A program made the position numbers and the translations under genes. The notes under the pieces are model-generated. The model saw only the letters and a program-made list of their open reading frames with translations. It searched no databases and was not told the origin of the DNA. A stretch of DNA of 64,000 nucleotides. Origin: Christensenellaceae bacterium (GTDB lineage Bacteria > Bacillota > Clostridia > Christensenellales > Borkfalkiaceae). Shown here piece after piece: positions 39,811-47,821 of this stretch (its first letter is position 1; each line of letters begins with the position of its first letter). The stretch spans positions 62,001 through 126,000 of the forward strand of contig CAQTYU010000001.1 in NCBI GenBank assembly GCA_948890655.1, read 5' to 3'.

Positions 39811-41505
39811 TTACTTAATTTCTATATCCGTGCCGTCAAAGTTGCTTTTTAGCTCCCTTAATGCTTTTTCGTAACCGCTTTCACCCCTCTGTCTGAAACG
39901 GATTTCAAAGTCGGCGACTCCAAGTTCAAGAAGAACTTCGGAAATAAATTTCATATTATCCGCACGGCTTAAAGACTTCAACACCGCTTCGCTTTCGGTT
40001 AACAGAATTAGTTTATCGCCTTCAAAGGTATGGTCCATATCCATACACAGAGTGAAAAGAACGGCGTTCTTATGCGTTGTGCGCAAGCTTTTTATAAATT
40101 TTGCAAAAATCTTGCCCTTGTCAGCGCTACCGAAGCTCTCTGCCGCAGGCTTCGCGGGCATACTGTCGAAAATTCGGGGTTGAACGGCAACCTCTTCCTT
40201 TTTTACAGGCGGTTCCGCCGCAAATGGGTCAAAGTCGTCTTCCATCAATACAATCTTTTTTGCGGGAGCCGTAGGCTGTGCAGGTTGCGCCGCGGGCTTT
40301 GCGGGTTCGGATTTCGTGTGTTGAACGACGGGCGTTTGAGTAACGGCTACCGTTACGCCTTCTGAAATTTTGCGTTCAAGCGCGTTAATCTTGCCGATTA
40401 TCGCGTCGATATCGTAATCGATTTGAGGCATTGAAGCCTTTAAAACAGCAGTTTCCAAAGTAATTCTGCCGCTTAGCGAATAACGCATATCCGTTTCCGC
40501 TTTGGAAAGAATTTCGGTTACGCGCAAAAGCTTGTGCCCGTCGGCGTTCTGCGCCGTTTCTTCTATTATTTTATACGTTTCATCGGGCAAATTGACGATT
40601 TCACGCGCGGTTTTGCAGACTTTTATTATCGTGCAATCGTTCAAAAACGAAAGCATATCCTTTATAAGCACGCCCACGCCCTTGCCCGTTGCAAGAATTT
40701 CCTCTACAGCAGAAAGCGCGGCAGAAGAGTCCTCGTTTAAGATACACCCGCATATATGTGCCACTTTCGCCCATTCAGCGCTACCTAAAACAGCGTTCAC
40801 GTCGGCATAAGTAAGCTTACCTTGAGAGTAGGACGCGCACATATCGGCGATAGACAAGCTGTCGCGCGCACTGCCGGCGCCCGCCCTTGTTATTGCGGCG
40901 ACGGCGGCGTCCTCGTACTCCTTGCCCGTCTTTTCGAAAACCGATTTTATGAGACTTTCCAAGTCGTGCTGGGGAATTAATTTGAAGTCGAAGCGCATAC
41001 AGCGCGAGAGTATAGTTGCGGGAATTTTCTGCGGCTCGGTGGTTGCAAGTATAAATACCGCGTGACGAGGAGGTTCTTCCAAAGTCTTTAAAACCGCGTT
41101 GAACGCCGACTGGGTGAGCATATGCACCTCGTCTATGATATAGACCTTGTATTTACCCGCAACGGGCGGATATTGCACCTTTTCCCTTAAATCGCGCATT
41201 TCGTCAACGCCGTTGTTTGACGCTGCGTCTATTTCCGAAATATCGAGGTTGGAGCCGTCCGCAAGCGCACGGCACGCGGCGCACTTGCCGCAAGGCGAAG
41301 CATTGACAGGATGTTCGCAGTTTATTGCGCGGGCAAAGATTTTAGCGAGGGTGGTTTTACCCGTTCCGCGCGGGCCGCAAAAAAGGTAGGCGTGCCCGAC
41401 CTTGTCGCTTTCTATCTGGTTTTTAAGTATGCGGACTATATGCTCCTGACGAACGACTTCATCGAAGTTCGCGGGGCGAAAAGTCCTGTAAAACGCAAGA
41501 TACAT
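39811..41505 (-). CDS. dnaX: DNA polymerase III subunits tau/gamma
   Basis: 564 residues from MYLAFYRTFRPANFDEVV at 41505; AAAGGAGG is ten bases before this ATG, while the TTG at 41514 has no spacing to it. AAA+ clamp-loader core: GPRGTGKTTLAK, zinc site CEHPVNASPCGKCAAC, IIDEVHMLTQSAFNALLK-like LEEPP, and sensor ILSRCMRFDF. A Pro/Ala-rich linker near residue 390-440 holds two A AAA AAG heptamers that could give a short gamma form. The C-terminal domain would contact DnaE or DnaB. Confidence 0.95.
   Translation of the reverse strand: MYLAFYRTFRPANFDEVVRQEHIVRILKNQIESDKVGHAYLFCGPRGTGKTTLAKIFARAINCEHPVNASPCGKCAACRALADGSNLDISEIDAASNNGVDEMRDLREKVQYPPVAGKYKVYIIDEVHMLTQSAFNAVLKTLEEPPRHAVFILATTEPQKIPATILSRCMRFDFKLIPQHDLESLIKSVFEKTGKEYEDAAVAAITRAGAGSARDSLSIADMCASYSQGKLTYADVNAVLGSAEWAKVAHICGCILNEDSSAALSAVEEILATGKGVGVLIKDMLSFLNDCTIIKVCKTAREIVNLPDETYKIIEETAQNADGHKLLRVTEILSKAETDMRYSLSGRITLETAVLKASMPQIDYDIDAIIGKINALERKISEGVTVAVTQTPVVQHTKSEPAKPAAQPAQPTAPAKKIVLMEDDFDPFAAEPPVKKEEVAVQPRIFDSMPAKPAAESFGSADKGKIFAKFIKSLRTTHKNAVLFTLCMDMDHTFEGDKLILLTESEAVLKSLSRADNMKFISEVLLELGVADFEIRFRQRGESGYEKALRELKSNFDGTDIEIK
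40193..40261 (-). other. Two possible -1 frameshift heptamers in dnaX
   Basis: On the minus strand, GCA AAA AAG ATT (slip site 40255-40261) has the same heptamer and phase as E. coli dnaX. A -1 shift leads to AAA GAT TGT ATT and a TGA nine codons later. A second GTA AAA AAG GAA lies about 50 bases downstream. GGCGG/CCGCC between them could form a small hairpin. Confidence 0.5.
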
Positions 41506-41510
41506 GGGGG

Positions 41511-42065
41511 TCAATCCTCCTTTCGGTATAATTTTACGAGTTTTGCTTTTGCGCGGGCTAAGGCGTTTGAAACGCTTTTTTGCGGCTTGCCGACGGCGGA
41601 AGAAATTTCCGCAACGGACATACCGTCAAGCTGCATAACTATTGCTTTGAATTCCGTCGACGATAAGCTTTTGGAAATTTTCTGCAAAAATTCACGTCTG
41701 TTTTCACGCCTTATAATCTCGTCCTCGGGGCTTACGGACGAAATTTCTTCGCCTATTTCCACTATCGGAACGAAGTCGTTCAAGGCGGCGTTCTTTGCGC
41801 CCAAGCTCTTTTTTATGGCGGACAGGACGGCGTTTCTTATACAGGCGTAGGCGTACGAAGAAAAGTTTGCGCCCCCCTCCTCAAAGCCGTTTACGGCGGA
41901 GTAAAGCCCTACCATTCCCTCCTGCACCAAATCCTCGTTTTCACCGCCGTGCAAAAAAAATCTTGCGGCGATGGCGTGAACGAGACCGATATATTTATTT
42001 AAAATTTCTTCCTGCGCGAGCCTGTCGCCGTTGCGGGATTTTAAAATGAGTTCTTCGTCCGTCAT
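41511..42065 (-). CDS. sigH: Sigma-70 family factor, SigH-like
   Basis: 184 residues. Region 2: DLVQEGMVGLYSAVNGFEEGGANFSSYAYACIRNAVLSAIKK; region 4: LSSTEFKAIVMQLDGMSVAEISSAVGKPQKSVSNALARAKAKL. The gene order mrnC-rlmB-sigH is conserved in Firmicutes, which supports the sporulation/stationary-phase factor SigH. It overlaps rlmB by four bases and ends five bases before the dnaX start. Confidence 0.85.
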   Translation of the reverse strand: MTDEELILKSRNGDRLAQEEILNKYIGLVHAIAARFFLHGGENEDLVQEGMVGLYSAVNGFEEGGANFSSYAYACIRNAVLSAIKKSLGAKNAALNDFVPIVEIGEEISSVSPEDEIIRRENRREFLQKISKSLSSTEFKAIVMQLDGMSVAEISSAVGKPQKSVSNALARAKAKLVKLYRKED

Positions 42066-42772
42066 CTTCTTCTTATCACTTCGTAAACCGCGACGCCGAG
42101 CGCAACGGAGGCGTTCAACGAATTCACCTTACCGTGCAAGGGCAGCGACAGGCAAAAATCGCACTTTTCGCGCGTTAGCCTTCTGACTCCGCTATCCTCG
42201 CCACCGATAACAAGGGCAACGTTGCCCGATAAATCGGCTTTATAGATATCGTCGCCGTCCGCTTCCAAAGCATAAAGCCAGTAGCCCGCCTTTTTAAGCT
42301 CGTCTATGGCGTAGCTTAAAGAGTTGACTTTGGCAACGCGCATATGCTCCGCCGCGCCTGCCGAAATGCGGATTACAGCTTCGGTAACGCTTGCGGACTT
42401 GTTGGCGGGGATAATCACGCCATCGGCGCCCGCGCACTCCGCAACCCTTATAATCGAACCTAAATTATGCACGTCCTCGATACCGTCACAAAGAATAACC
42501 AGCCCGCCGTTATCCTTTTTTGCGAAGACAATATCCTGCAAAGAGGAATATTTGTATTCGGTTGAAAAGGCGATAACGCCCTGATGCCTGCCTTCCACGC
42601 TCTCCTTATCGAGAACTTTTTTGTCCACGAACTGAACGCGCACGTTAGACTTCCTCGCTTCGGCAAAGATTTTGTTCAGGCTGCCCTGCGGATTCTTTTC
42701 CAAAAGAATTTTATCTATGTTTTTATCGGTTTTTAAAAGTTCCAAAACCGCGTTTCTGCCTTCCGTTTTCAT
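42062..42772 (-). CDS. rlmB: 23S rRNA (guanosine-2'-O-)methyltransferase RlmB
   Basis: 236 residues, SPOUT/TrmH family. N-terminal substrate domain starts EGRNAVLELLKTDKNIDKI; SAM-knot motifs are HNLGSIIRVAECAGADGVIIP, LVIGGEDSGVRRLTREKCD and LPLHGKVNSLNASVALGVAVYE. It overlaps mrnC and sigH by four bases each, so all three are translationally coupled. Confidence 0.92.
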   Translation of the reverse strand: MKTEGRNAVLELLKTDKNIDKILLEKNPQGSLNKIFAEARKSNVRVQFVDKKVLDKESVEGRHQGVIAFSTEYKYSSLQDIVFAKKDNGGLVILCDGIEDVHNLGSIIRVAECAGADGVIIPANKSASVTEAVIRISAGAAEHMRVAKVNSLSYAIDELKKAGYWLYALEADGDDIYKADLSGNVALVIGGEDSGVRRLTREKCDFCLSLPLHGKVNSLNASVALGVAVYEVIRRR

Positions 42773-43161
42773 TTATCTTCACTCAATAATTCTTCGATTC
42801 TATGATAGTTGCCCGTAAGGTACAGATAGCCCAAAAGCGCCTCGAAGCCCGTTGAATTATTGTATTCGGCAACGGTGGCGTTTTTTGAACGGGTGGGTTT
42901 TTTTGCGTTTCTTCCGCGCTTAAATACTGCAAGCTCTTCTTCGTTCAAAATAGGTAGAATTCTTTCTAAAAGGATATTCTGACCGTGGGCGGACACCTCC
43001 GACGAGGAAAGCTTTTGAAGCGTGCCGGTTGAAAAGTCGTGCTCGGCAACCAATTTCTCGCGGACGTAAAGCGTATAAACGGCGTCGCCCACGAAAGCAA
43101 GAGTTACGGGGCTTATGCTTTTCGTTTTTTCTTCGGAAAGAGTTGTAAAAAATTTGAACAT
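42769..43161 (-). CDS. mrnC: Mini-ribonuclease III
   Basis: 130 residues. RNase III catalytic domain without dsRNA-binding domain: ALAFVGDAVYTLYVREKLV (catalytic Asp, about residue 28), RSKNATVAEYNNSTGFEALLGYLYL (catalytic Glu near 111). MrnC matures 23S rRNA ends in Bacillus. It is the first gene of the mrnC-rlmB-sigH run. Confidence 0.93.
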   Translation of the reverse strand: MFKFFTTLSEEKTKSISPVTLAFVGDAVYTLYVREKLVAEHDFSTGTLQKLSSSEVSAHGQNILLERILPILNEEELAVFKRGRNAKKPTRSKNATVAEYNNSTGFEALLGYLYLTGNYHRIEELLSEDK

Positions 43162-43230
43162 TAACCCATTCTCCTATTTTTCATTGTAACACCTTATCAT
43201 AAAAATTGCAATAAATCCGTATGATATAGC

Positions 43231-43920
43231 GTGAAATTAATCTTTTTTAAAAAAAGTATAATTATTGCGGCTTGCCTTATCGTTACGGCGGGCGTTGTTA
43301 TCGGGGTTTGCTGCGGGGTGGCGGCTTCAAGCGCCGCCGCAACGGTTGAAAAAGTGATAGTAATCGATGCGGGACACGGCGGAGTTGACGCGGGCGTTTA
43401 CGGTGTGGAATCGGGCGTACGGGAAAGCGATATAAATCTTGCGATTGCAAAGCAGCTTAAAGGGTATTTTACGGACGCGGGATTTAAAGTGGTCTTGACA
43501 AGAAAGGACAACGGCGGGCTTTACGGGTTGCCCACTAAGGGCTTTAAAATGCGCGATATGAAAAAACGCAAGCAGATTATAGAGGACTGCAACGCCGATA
43601 TGGTTATTTCCATTCACCAGAATTCCTGCCCCATCCCATCAAAACGGGGCGGCACGGCGTTCTTTGACAAATCGAGCGAGTCCGGAAAGGCGCTTGCCGA
43701 AGCGATACAAGCCGAGCTTAACGGACTTGAAGAGTGCGTTAAAAAGAACTCCGCGCTTGCGGGCGATTATTATATGCTTAAATGCACGGATAATCCTTCG
43801 GTTATAGTCGAGTGCGGTTTTTTAACCAACGCCGAAGATGACAAACTTTTAAATTCCGAGGAATACCGCGATAAGGTAGCGTACGCCGTTTTTAAGGGTG
43901 CGATAAGCTGCTTTGCGTAA
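43231..43920 (+). CDS. cwlD: N-acetylmuramoyl-L-alanine amidase CwlD
   Basis: 229 residues from GTG. An N-terminal signal anchor (SIIIAACLIVTAGVVIGVCCGVAASS) precedes the amidase_3 domain: VIDAGHGGVDAGVYG (zinc His), GVRESDINLAIAKQL (zinc Glu), MVISIHQNSCP (zinc His) and SVIVECGFLTNAED (catalytic Glu). CwlD begins muramic-delta-lactam synthesis in the spore cortex together with PdaA. No Shine-Dalgarno is visible; TATGAT lies five bases before the GTG. Confidence 0.88.
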   Translation: MKLIFFKKSIIIAACLIVTAGVVIGVCCGVAASSAAATVEKVIVIDAGHGGVDAGVYGVESGVRESDINLAIAKQLKGYFTDAGFKVVLTRKDNGGLYGLPTKGFKMRDMKKRKQIIEDCNADMVISIHQNSCPIPSKRGGTAFFDKSSESGKALAEAIQAELNGLEECVKKNSALAGDYYMLKCTDNPSVIVECGFLTNAEDDKLLNSEEYRDKVAYAVFKGAISCFA

Positions 43921-43948
43921 GGGTGTGCACGGTTATTATTTGCAAAAA

Positions 43949-43993
43949 TATTCTTCGCTTTGCTCAGAATGACAGGCGGTGCGCGGAATGACA
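43949..43993. repeat. Interspersed repeat family D
   Basis: TATTCTTCGCTTTGCTCAGAATGACA then a second GCGCGGAATGACATT. It follows cwlD. Confidence 0.65.
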
Positions 43994-44016
43994 TTAGAGG
44001 GCGACATAACGAAAAA

Positions 44017-44045
44017 GGCGCGGACTTTTCGTCCGCGCCGTTTTC
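44017..44045. terminator. Terminator after cwlD
   Basis: GGCGCGGAC / GTCCGCGCC stem, then GTTTTCTT. Confidence 0.8.
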
Positions 44046-44098
44046 TTAATGCAAATTAACTTTTTTATAGAACCAAAATTTGCTTTAAAAACAAATTA

Positions 44099-44178
44099 AA
44101 CCTGCGTGCGTTACTTAGCCGTATCCAAAGAAAAACTACCGCATTATTCCTAACCACTAATAAGCTTGCACGCAGGTT
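44099..44178. repeat. 80-bp unit bounded by perfect inverted repeats
   Basis: AACCTGCGTGC (44099-44109) and GCACGCAGGTT (44168-44178) bound 58 bases with no reading frame. It could be a small non-autonomous element or an RNA stem-loop. No tRNA T-loop is present. Confidence 0.4.
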
Positions 44179-44217
44179 ATTATGACACCTGATTTTAAGT
44201 CTGGAAAGCCACCTGAA

Positions 44218-44458
44218 TTATAAGTCTTTGTCCGTCACGTCGGCGTAGAAGCCGTCGTTATCGACGGACGCACGGCGCGATTTTAAAGCCACGATAAGCG
44301 CAATAAGAGCGACGAAGACTAAAAGTCAAACGATTATCAATGCAATCCGCAAACCTACGAGCTCTGCACCGCTTGCGGCAGGCGTTTGCACGCCGTCTGC
44401 CGTTACTTCGACAAAACCGTGCGCGACGTTAAAGTTGACTACGTCGTCGGGCGTTAAC
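44218..44458 (-). pseudogene. 3' remnant of a surface protein gene
   Basis: Translated on the minus strand, the ~80 codons match the end of the surface protein at 61143: a TPDDVVNFNVAHG segment, the membrane helix, KSRRASVDNDGFYADVTDKDL and stop. A TGA interrupts the membrane helix (ALIIV-stop-LLVFVALIALIV). The 5' part of the gene is missing; homology stops at the pflB terminator. It is a decayed paralogue, left by a deletion or recombination. Confidence 0.85.
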
Positions 44459-44460
44459 GA

Positions 44461-44493
44461 AAAAAGCGGGCGCAAAATTGCGCCCGCTTTTTA
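44461..44493 (-). terminator. Terminator after pflB
   Basis: AAAAGCGGGCGCAA / TTGCGCCCGCTTTTT stem, ten bases beyond the pflB stop codon. Confidence 0.85.
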
Positions 44494-44502
44494 TTATTAA
44501 AG

Positions 44503-46755
44503 TTAAAAACCCGTATGAATGGTTCTTGAAATAACGTCGTTCTGTTGCTCGCGGGTGAGCTTGTTGAAGTTCACGGCGTAGCCCGATACTCTTATTGTGA
44601 GCTGGGGGTATTTTTCAGGGTGGGCTTGAGCGTCGAGAAGGGTTTCGCGGTTGAAAACGTTTACGTTCAGATGGTACCCGCCGTCCGACACGTAGCCGTC
44701 GAGAAGCCCGACTAAGTTTTCTATCTGCTGCTCCTTTTCTTTGCCGAGCGACTGCGGAGTTATCGAAAAGGTATTCGATATGCCGTCGCGCGAATATTCG
44801 TAAGGGAGCTTTGCTACCGATTCAAGCGAGGCAAGCGCACCGCAGCAGTCTCTGCCGTGCATAGGGTTAGCCCCGGGAGCAAGGGGCGCGCCCGCCCGTC
44901 TTCCGTCGGGAGTGTTGCCCGTGTTCTTGCCGTAGACCACGTTCGAGGTTATGGTCAAAATGGACATTGTGGGAATACTTTCACGGTAGGTGTAGTGACT
45001 TTTGATTTTGTTCATAAAGGTCTTTACAAGCCAAACCGCAAGACCGTCCGCGCGCTCGTCGTTGTTGCCGTACTTGGGGTAGTCGCCCTCTATCTTGAAG
45101 TCGGTTACTATCCCCTCTTCGTCCCTTACGGGGTAAACGTTTGCGTATTTGATTGCAGAAAGCGAATCCGCCGCGCACGACAGCCCAGCGACGCCCGTTG
45201 CAAAAAATCTTCTTACCGCGGTATCGTGCAGGGACATTTCCAAAGCTTCGTAGCTATACTTGTCGTGCATATAGTGGATAAGGTTCAGGGTGTTAACGTA
45301 CAGTCCTGCAAGCCAGTCCATCATTTGCTCATATTTACATTTAACATCGTCGAAGTCAAGTTTATTATCGCCGTCTATTCCTTTGAAGCAAGGCGATACC
45401 TGCATTGCCTTGCCGTCCTTATCCTTGATAATTTCGTCCTTACCGCCGTTGATTGCGTAAAGAAGGCATTTTGCAAGGTTTGCGCGTGCGCCGAAGAACT
45501 GCATATCCTTGCCGACGCGCATACCGCTTACGCAACAGGCGATACAGTAATCGTCGCCAAGCTCGGGGCGCATCAAATCATCGCTTTCGTACTGGATTGC
45601 AGAGGTGGTTATCGACAGGTCGGCGCAGAATTTTTTGAAGCCTGCGGGAAGGCGTTTGCTCCAAAGCACGGTTAAGTTCGGCTCGGGGGCGGGTCCTAAG
45701 TTGGTGAGCGTGTGCAACATTCTGAACGAGGTGCGGGTGACTAACGTTCTGCCGTCGACGCCCATTCCGCCTATACTCTCGGTAACCCAGGTGGGGTCAC
45801 CAGAAAAAAGCTCGTTATATTCCTTGGTGCGCATAAACTTCACTATTCTAAGCTTCATTACGAAGTGGTCGATAAGCTCCTGTGCGCCGCTTTCGTCCAA
45901 AACGCCGCGCTCTATGTCGCGGGTTATATAAATATCGATAAAGGTTGAGTTTCTGCCTATCGACATTGCCGCGCCGTTCTGGTCCTTGACGGCGGCAAGA
46001 TAGCCGAAGTACAGGGCTTGTATTGCCTGCCTTGCCGTTTCCGCGGGTCCGGAAATATCAGCGCCGTAAATGCTTGCAAGGGCTTTTAAATTTTTAAGGG
46101 CTTTGATTTGCTCTGCCAGCTCTTCCCTGTCCCGAACCTTGTCAGGGGTCATATCTCCGTCCATATTCAGCTTGTCCTGCTCCTTTTGGGCGATTAGGAA
46201 GTCAACGCCGTACAGTGCGACGCGGCGGTAATCGCCGACTATTCTGCCCCTGCCGTAGGTGTCGGGCAAGCCCGTTAAAATATGGGCTTTGCGGGCGCGG
46301 CGCATTTCGGGCGTGTACGCGTCGTAAACGCCGTCGTTATGCGTCTTGCGGTATTTGGAAAATACGGTATTAATCTCGGGGTCGAGCTCGTAGCCGTACA
46401 TATTCAACGCTTGCTCCGCCATTTTAATTCCGCCGAAGGGCTGCAAGGCGCGCTTAAAAGGCTCGTCGGTTTGAAGTCCGACGATTTTTTCAAGCTTTTT
46501 ATCGATATAGCCCGCGCCGTGGGATAAAAGAGAAGAAACGGTTTTAGTGTCTGCGTTCAGCACGCCGCCCGCCTTTCTCTCCTTTTCGGACAGGGATAAA
46601 ATTTCTTTCCACAGCCGTTTGGTCGCGGTCGTGGGGGGCGCAAGGAAGTTGCCGTCGCCCTCGTAAGGGGCGTAATTGTTCTGGATAAAATCCCTTACGT
46701 TTACTTCGTCGTTCCATTTGCCGCGGTTGAAGCCTTCCCAAGCCTTGTTTTCCAT
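44503..46755 (-). CDS. pflB: Formate C-acetyltransferase (pyruvate formate-lyase)
   Basis: About 750 residues; the ATG at 46755 (MENKAWEGF) has AGAGG at better spacing than the ATG at 46761. It splits pyruvate and CoA to acetyl-CoA and formate using a glycyl radical. The catalytic pair is in YCIACCVSGMRVG (Cys-Cys, about residue 410), and the radical loop is IRVSGYAVNFNKLT (Gly, about residue 728). All key residues are intact. It is just after its activase gene. Confidence 0.97.
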   Translation of the reverse strand: MENKAWEGFNRGKWNDEVNVRDFIQNNYAPYEGDGNFLAPPTTATKRLWKEILSLSEKERKAGGVLNADTKTVSSLLSHGAGYIDKKLEKIVGLQTDEPFKRALQPFGGIKMAEQALNMYGYELDPEINTVFSKYRKTHNDGVYDAYTPEMRRARKAHILTGLPDTYGRGRIVGDYRRVALYGVDFLIAQKEQDKLNMDGDMTPDKVRDREELAEQIKALKNLKALASIYGADISGPAETARQAIQALYFGYLAAVKDQNGAAMSIGRNSTFIDIYITRDIERGVLDESGAQELIDHFVMKLRIVKFMRTKEYNELFSGDPTWVTESIGGMGVDGRTLVTRTSFRMLHTLTNLGPAPEPNLTVLWSKRLPAGFKKFCADLSITTSAIQYESDDLMRPELGDDYCIACCVSGMRVGKDMQFFGARANLAKCLLYAINGGKDEIIKDKDGKAMQVSPCFKGIDGDNKLDFDDVKCKYEQMMDWLAGLYVNTLNLIHYMHDKYSYEALEMSLHDTAVRRFFATGVAGLSCAADSLSAIKYANVYPVRDEEGIVTDFKIEGDYPKYGNNDERADGLAVWLVKTFMNKIKSHYTYRESIPTMSILTITSNVVYGKNTGNTPDGRRAGAPLAPGANPMHGRDCCGALASLESVAKLPYEYSRDGISNTFSITPQSLGKEKEQQIENLVGLLDGYVSDGGYHLNVNVFNRETLLDAQAHPEKYPQLTIRVSGYAVNFNKLTREQQNDVISRTIHTGF

Positions 46756-46781
46756 AATCATTACCTCTTTATAAGTATCGT

Positions 46782-47504
46782 CTAAATCGTTAAAATCTTT
46801 CGCGCGTTCTCTACGCGCTCTTTTGCGGGGGGCTTAACGCCCTTTAACGGGTAAGCTATACCCAATTTTTCGTACTTGCCTTCGCCCATAGTATGATATG
46901 GCAGCACCTCTACCTTTTGCACGGTTTTTAAGCTGCTGATAAAGTCCTTTAATTTATAAAGGCTGTCATCGTCGTCCGTAAGGTCCGGGACGAGAACGTG
47001 GCGTATCCACACGGGAACGCCCTTTTCCGAGAGAAAACGGGCGAAATCAAGCGTGTTTTTATTGCCGTAACCCGTGATCTGTCTGTGCTTTTCGGGGTCT
47101 ATATGCTTTATGTCAAGAAGGACGAGGTCGGTATAGTCAAGCATTTTTCCGTGAAGCTTTACGCTGTTTTCGTCGCTTTGGTTGAAGGTTATACCCGAGG
47201 CGTCAAGCGCGGTATGGATACCTTCTTTTTTCAGCAATCTGAACAGCTCGGTTACGAAGCTTATCTGAATTAGCGGCTCTCCGCCCGAAACGGTCACGCC
47301 GCCGCTTTGTATATAATTTTTGTATTTTAAAGCTTCTTTTACGACTTCCGCGGGTTCGTACGCCTTGCCTGCGCCCGTCGCCCATGCGTCGGGGTTGTGG
47401 CAGTATTTGCAACGCATGGGACAGCCCTGCATAAAGACGACGAAGCGTATTCCCGGTCCGTCCACGGTGCCGAAGCTTTCAAAAGAATGTACATAACCCG
47501 TCAT
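46782..47504 (-). CDS. pflA: Pyruvate formate-lyase activating enzyme
   Basis: 240 residues, radical SAM. The 4Fe-4S motif is GCPMRCKYCHNPDAW (CxxxCxxC, about residues 29-36), with VTVSGGEPLIQ for SAM binding and VPVWIRHVLVPDLTDDD later. It makes the glycyl radical on PflB. It precedes pflB in the operon, behind a leader with an intrinsic terminator. Confidence 0.96.
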   Translation of the reverse strand: MTGYVHSFESFGTVDGPGIRFVVFMQGCPMRCKYCHNPDAWATGAGKAYEPAEVVKEALKYKNYIQSGGVTVSGGEPLIQISFVTELFRLLKKEGIHTALDASGITFNQSDENSVKLHGKMLDYTDLVLLDIKHIDPEKHRQITGYGNKNTLDFARFLSEKGVPVWIRHVLVPDLTDDDDSLYKLKDFISSLKTVQKVEVLPYHTMGEGKYEKLGIAYPLKGVKPPAKERVENARKILTI

Positions 47505-47534
47505 AAATTAAAATCCTCATTAAAACCCCGCAAA

Positions 47535-47577
47535 AAACGCAGAGAAGCAAGACAATGCGCAACTTATATGCGTTTTT
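47535..47577. repeat. Partial copy of repeat family B
   Basis: CGCAGAGAAGCAAGACAATGCGC and AACTTATATGCGTTTTTTC keep the two ends of the family B repeat; the middle is missing. Confidence 0.45.
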
Positions 47578-47579
47578 TC

Positions 47580-47610
47580 AAAAAACAAAGGGCTATTTTA
47601 TCAATAGCCC
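47580..47610 (-). terminator. Terminator in the pflA leader, possible attenuator
   Basis: Minus strand: GGGCTATT-GATAA-AATAGCCC followed by TTTGTTTTTT. It lies about 85 bases after the predicted transcription start and about 75 before pflA, so transcription must pass it. Confidence 0.65.
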
Positions 47611-47729
47611 AGACGAACGACACTGTACCCGTCGCGGCTTCCTTGCGTTAATTCGCAAACAAATCGTCAGTCGCCGCGCGGCTTTAACGATTGGAATTCA
47701 ATTATAACAACACCGTTTGCGTTTGTCAA
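47611..47729 (-). promoter_or_regulatory. pfl promoter and structured leader
   Basis: -35 TTGACA (47724-47729), 17-base spacer, -10 TATAAT (47701-47706): a near-consensus promoter. The first part of the leader has GCG-AATTAA-CGC and CGAC-GGGTACAGT-GTCG stems before the terminator. I cannot match it to a known riboswitch class. Confidence 0.65.
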
Positions 47730-47821
47730 CGAATTGCACTAAATATCGTACGAATTTTTTCGCTAAAACACAAGATATAGAAAAGGCGGACGATAGATAC
47801 GCCCGCCTCATAAATTTAAAG

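Noticed and set aside
41506..41514. TTG start for dnaX at 41514
   Set aside because: The ribosome-binding site touches the TTG with no spacing; the ATG at 41505 has correct spacing and the family N-terminus.
44099..44178. tRNA gene
   Set aside because: The matched ends resemble an acceptor stem, but there is no T-loop GTTCGAA, no D-arm and no anticodon stem.
44857..45675. 272-codon plus-strand frame inside pflB
   Set aside because: Antisense shadow of pflB, whose catalytic motifs are intact.
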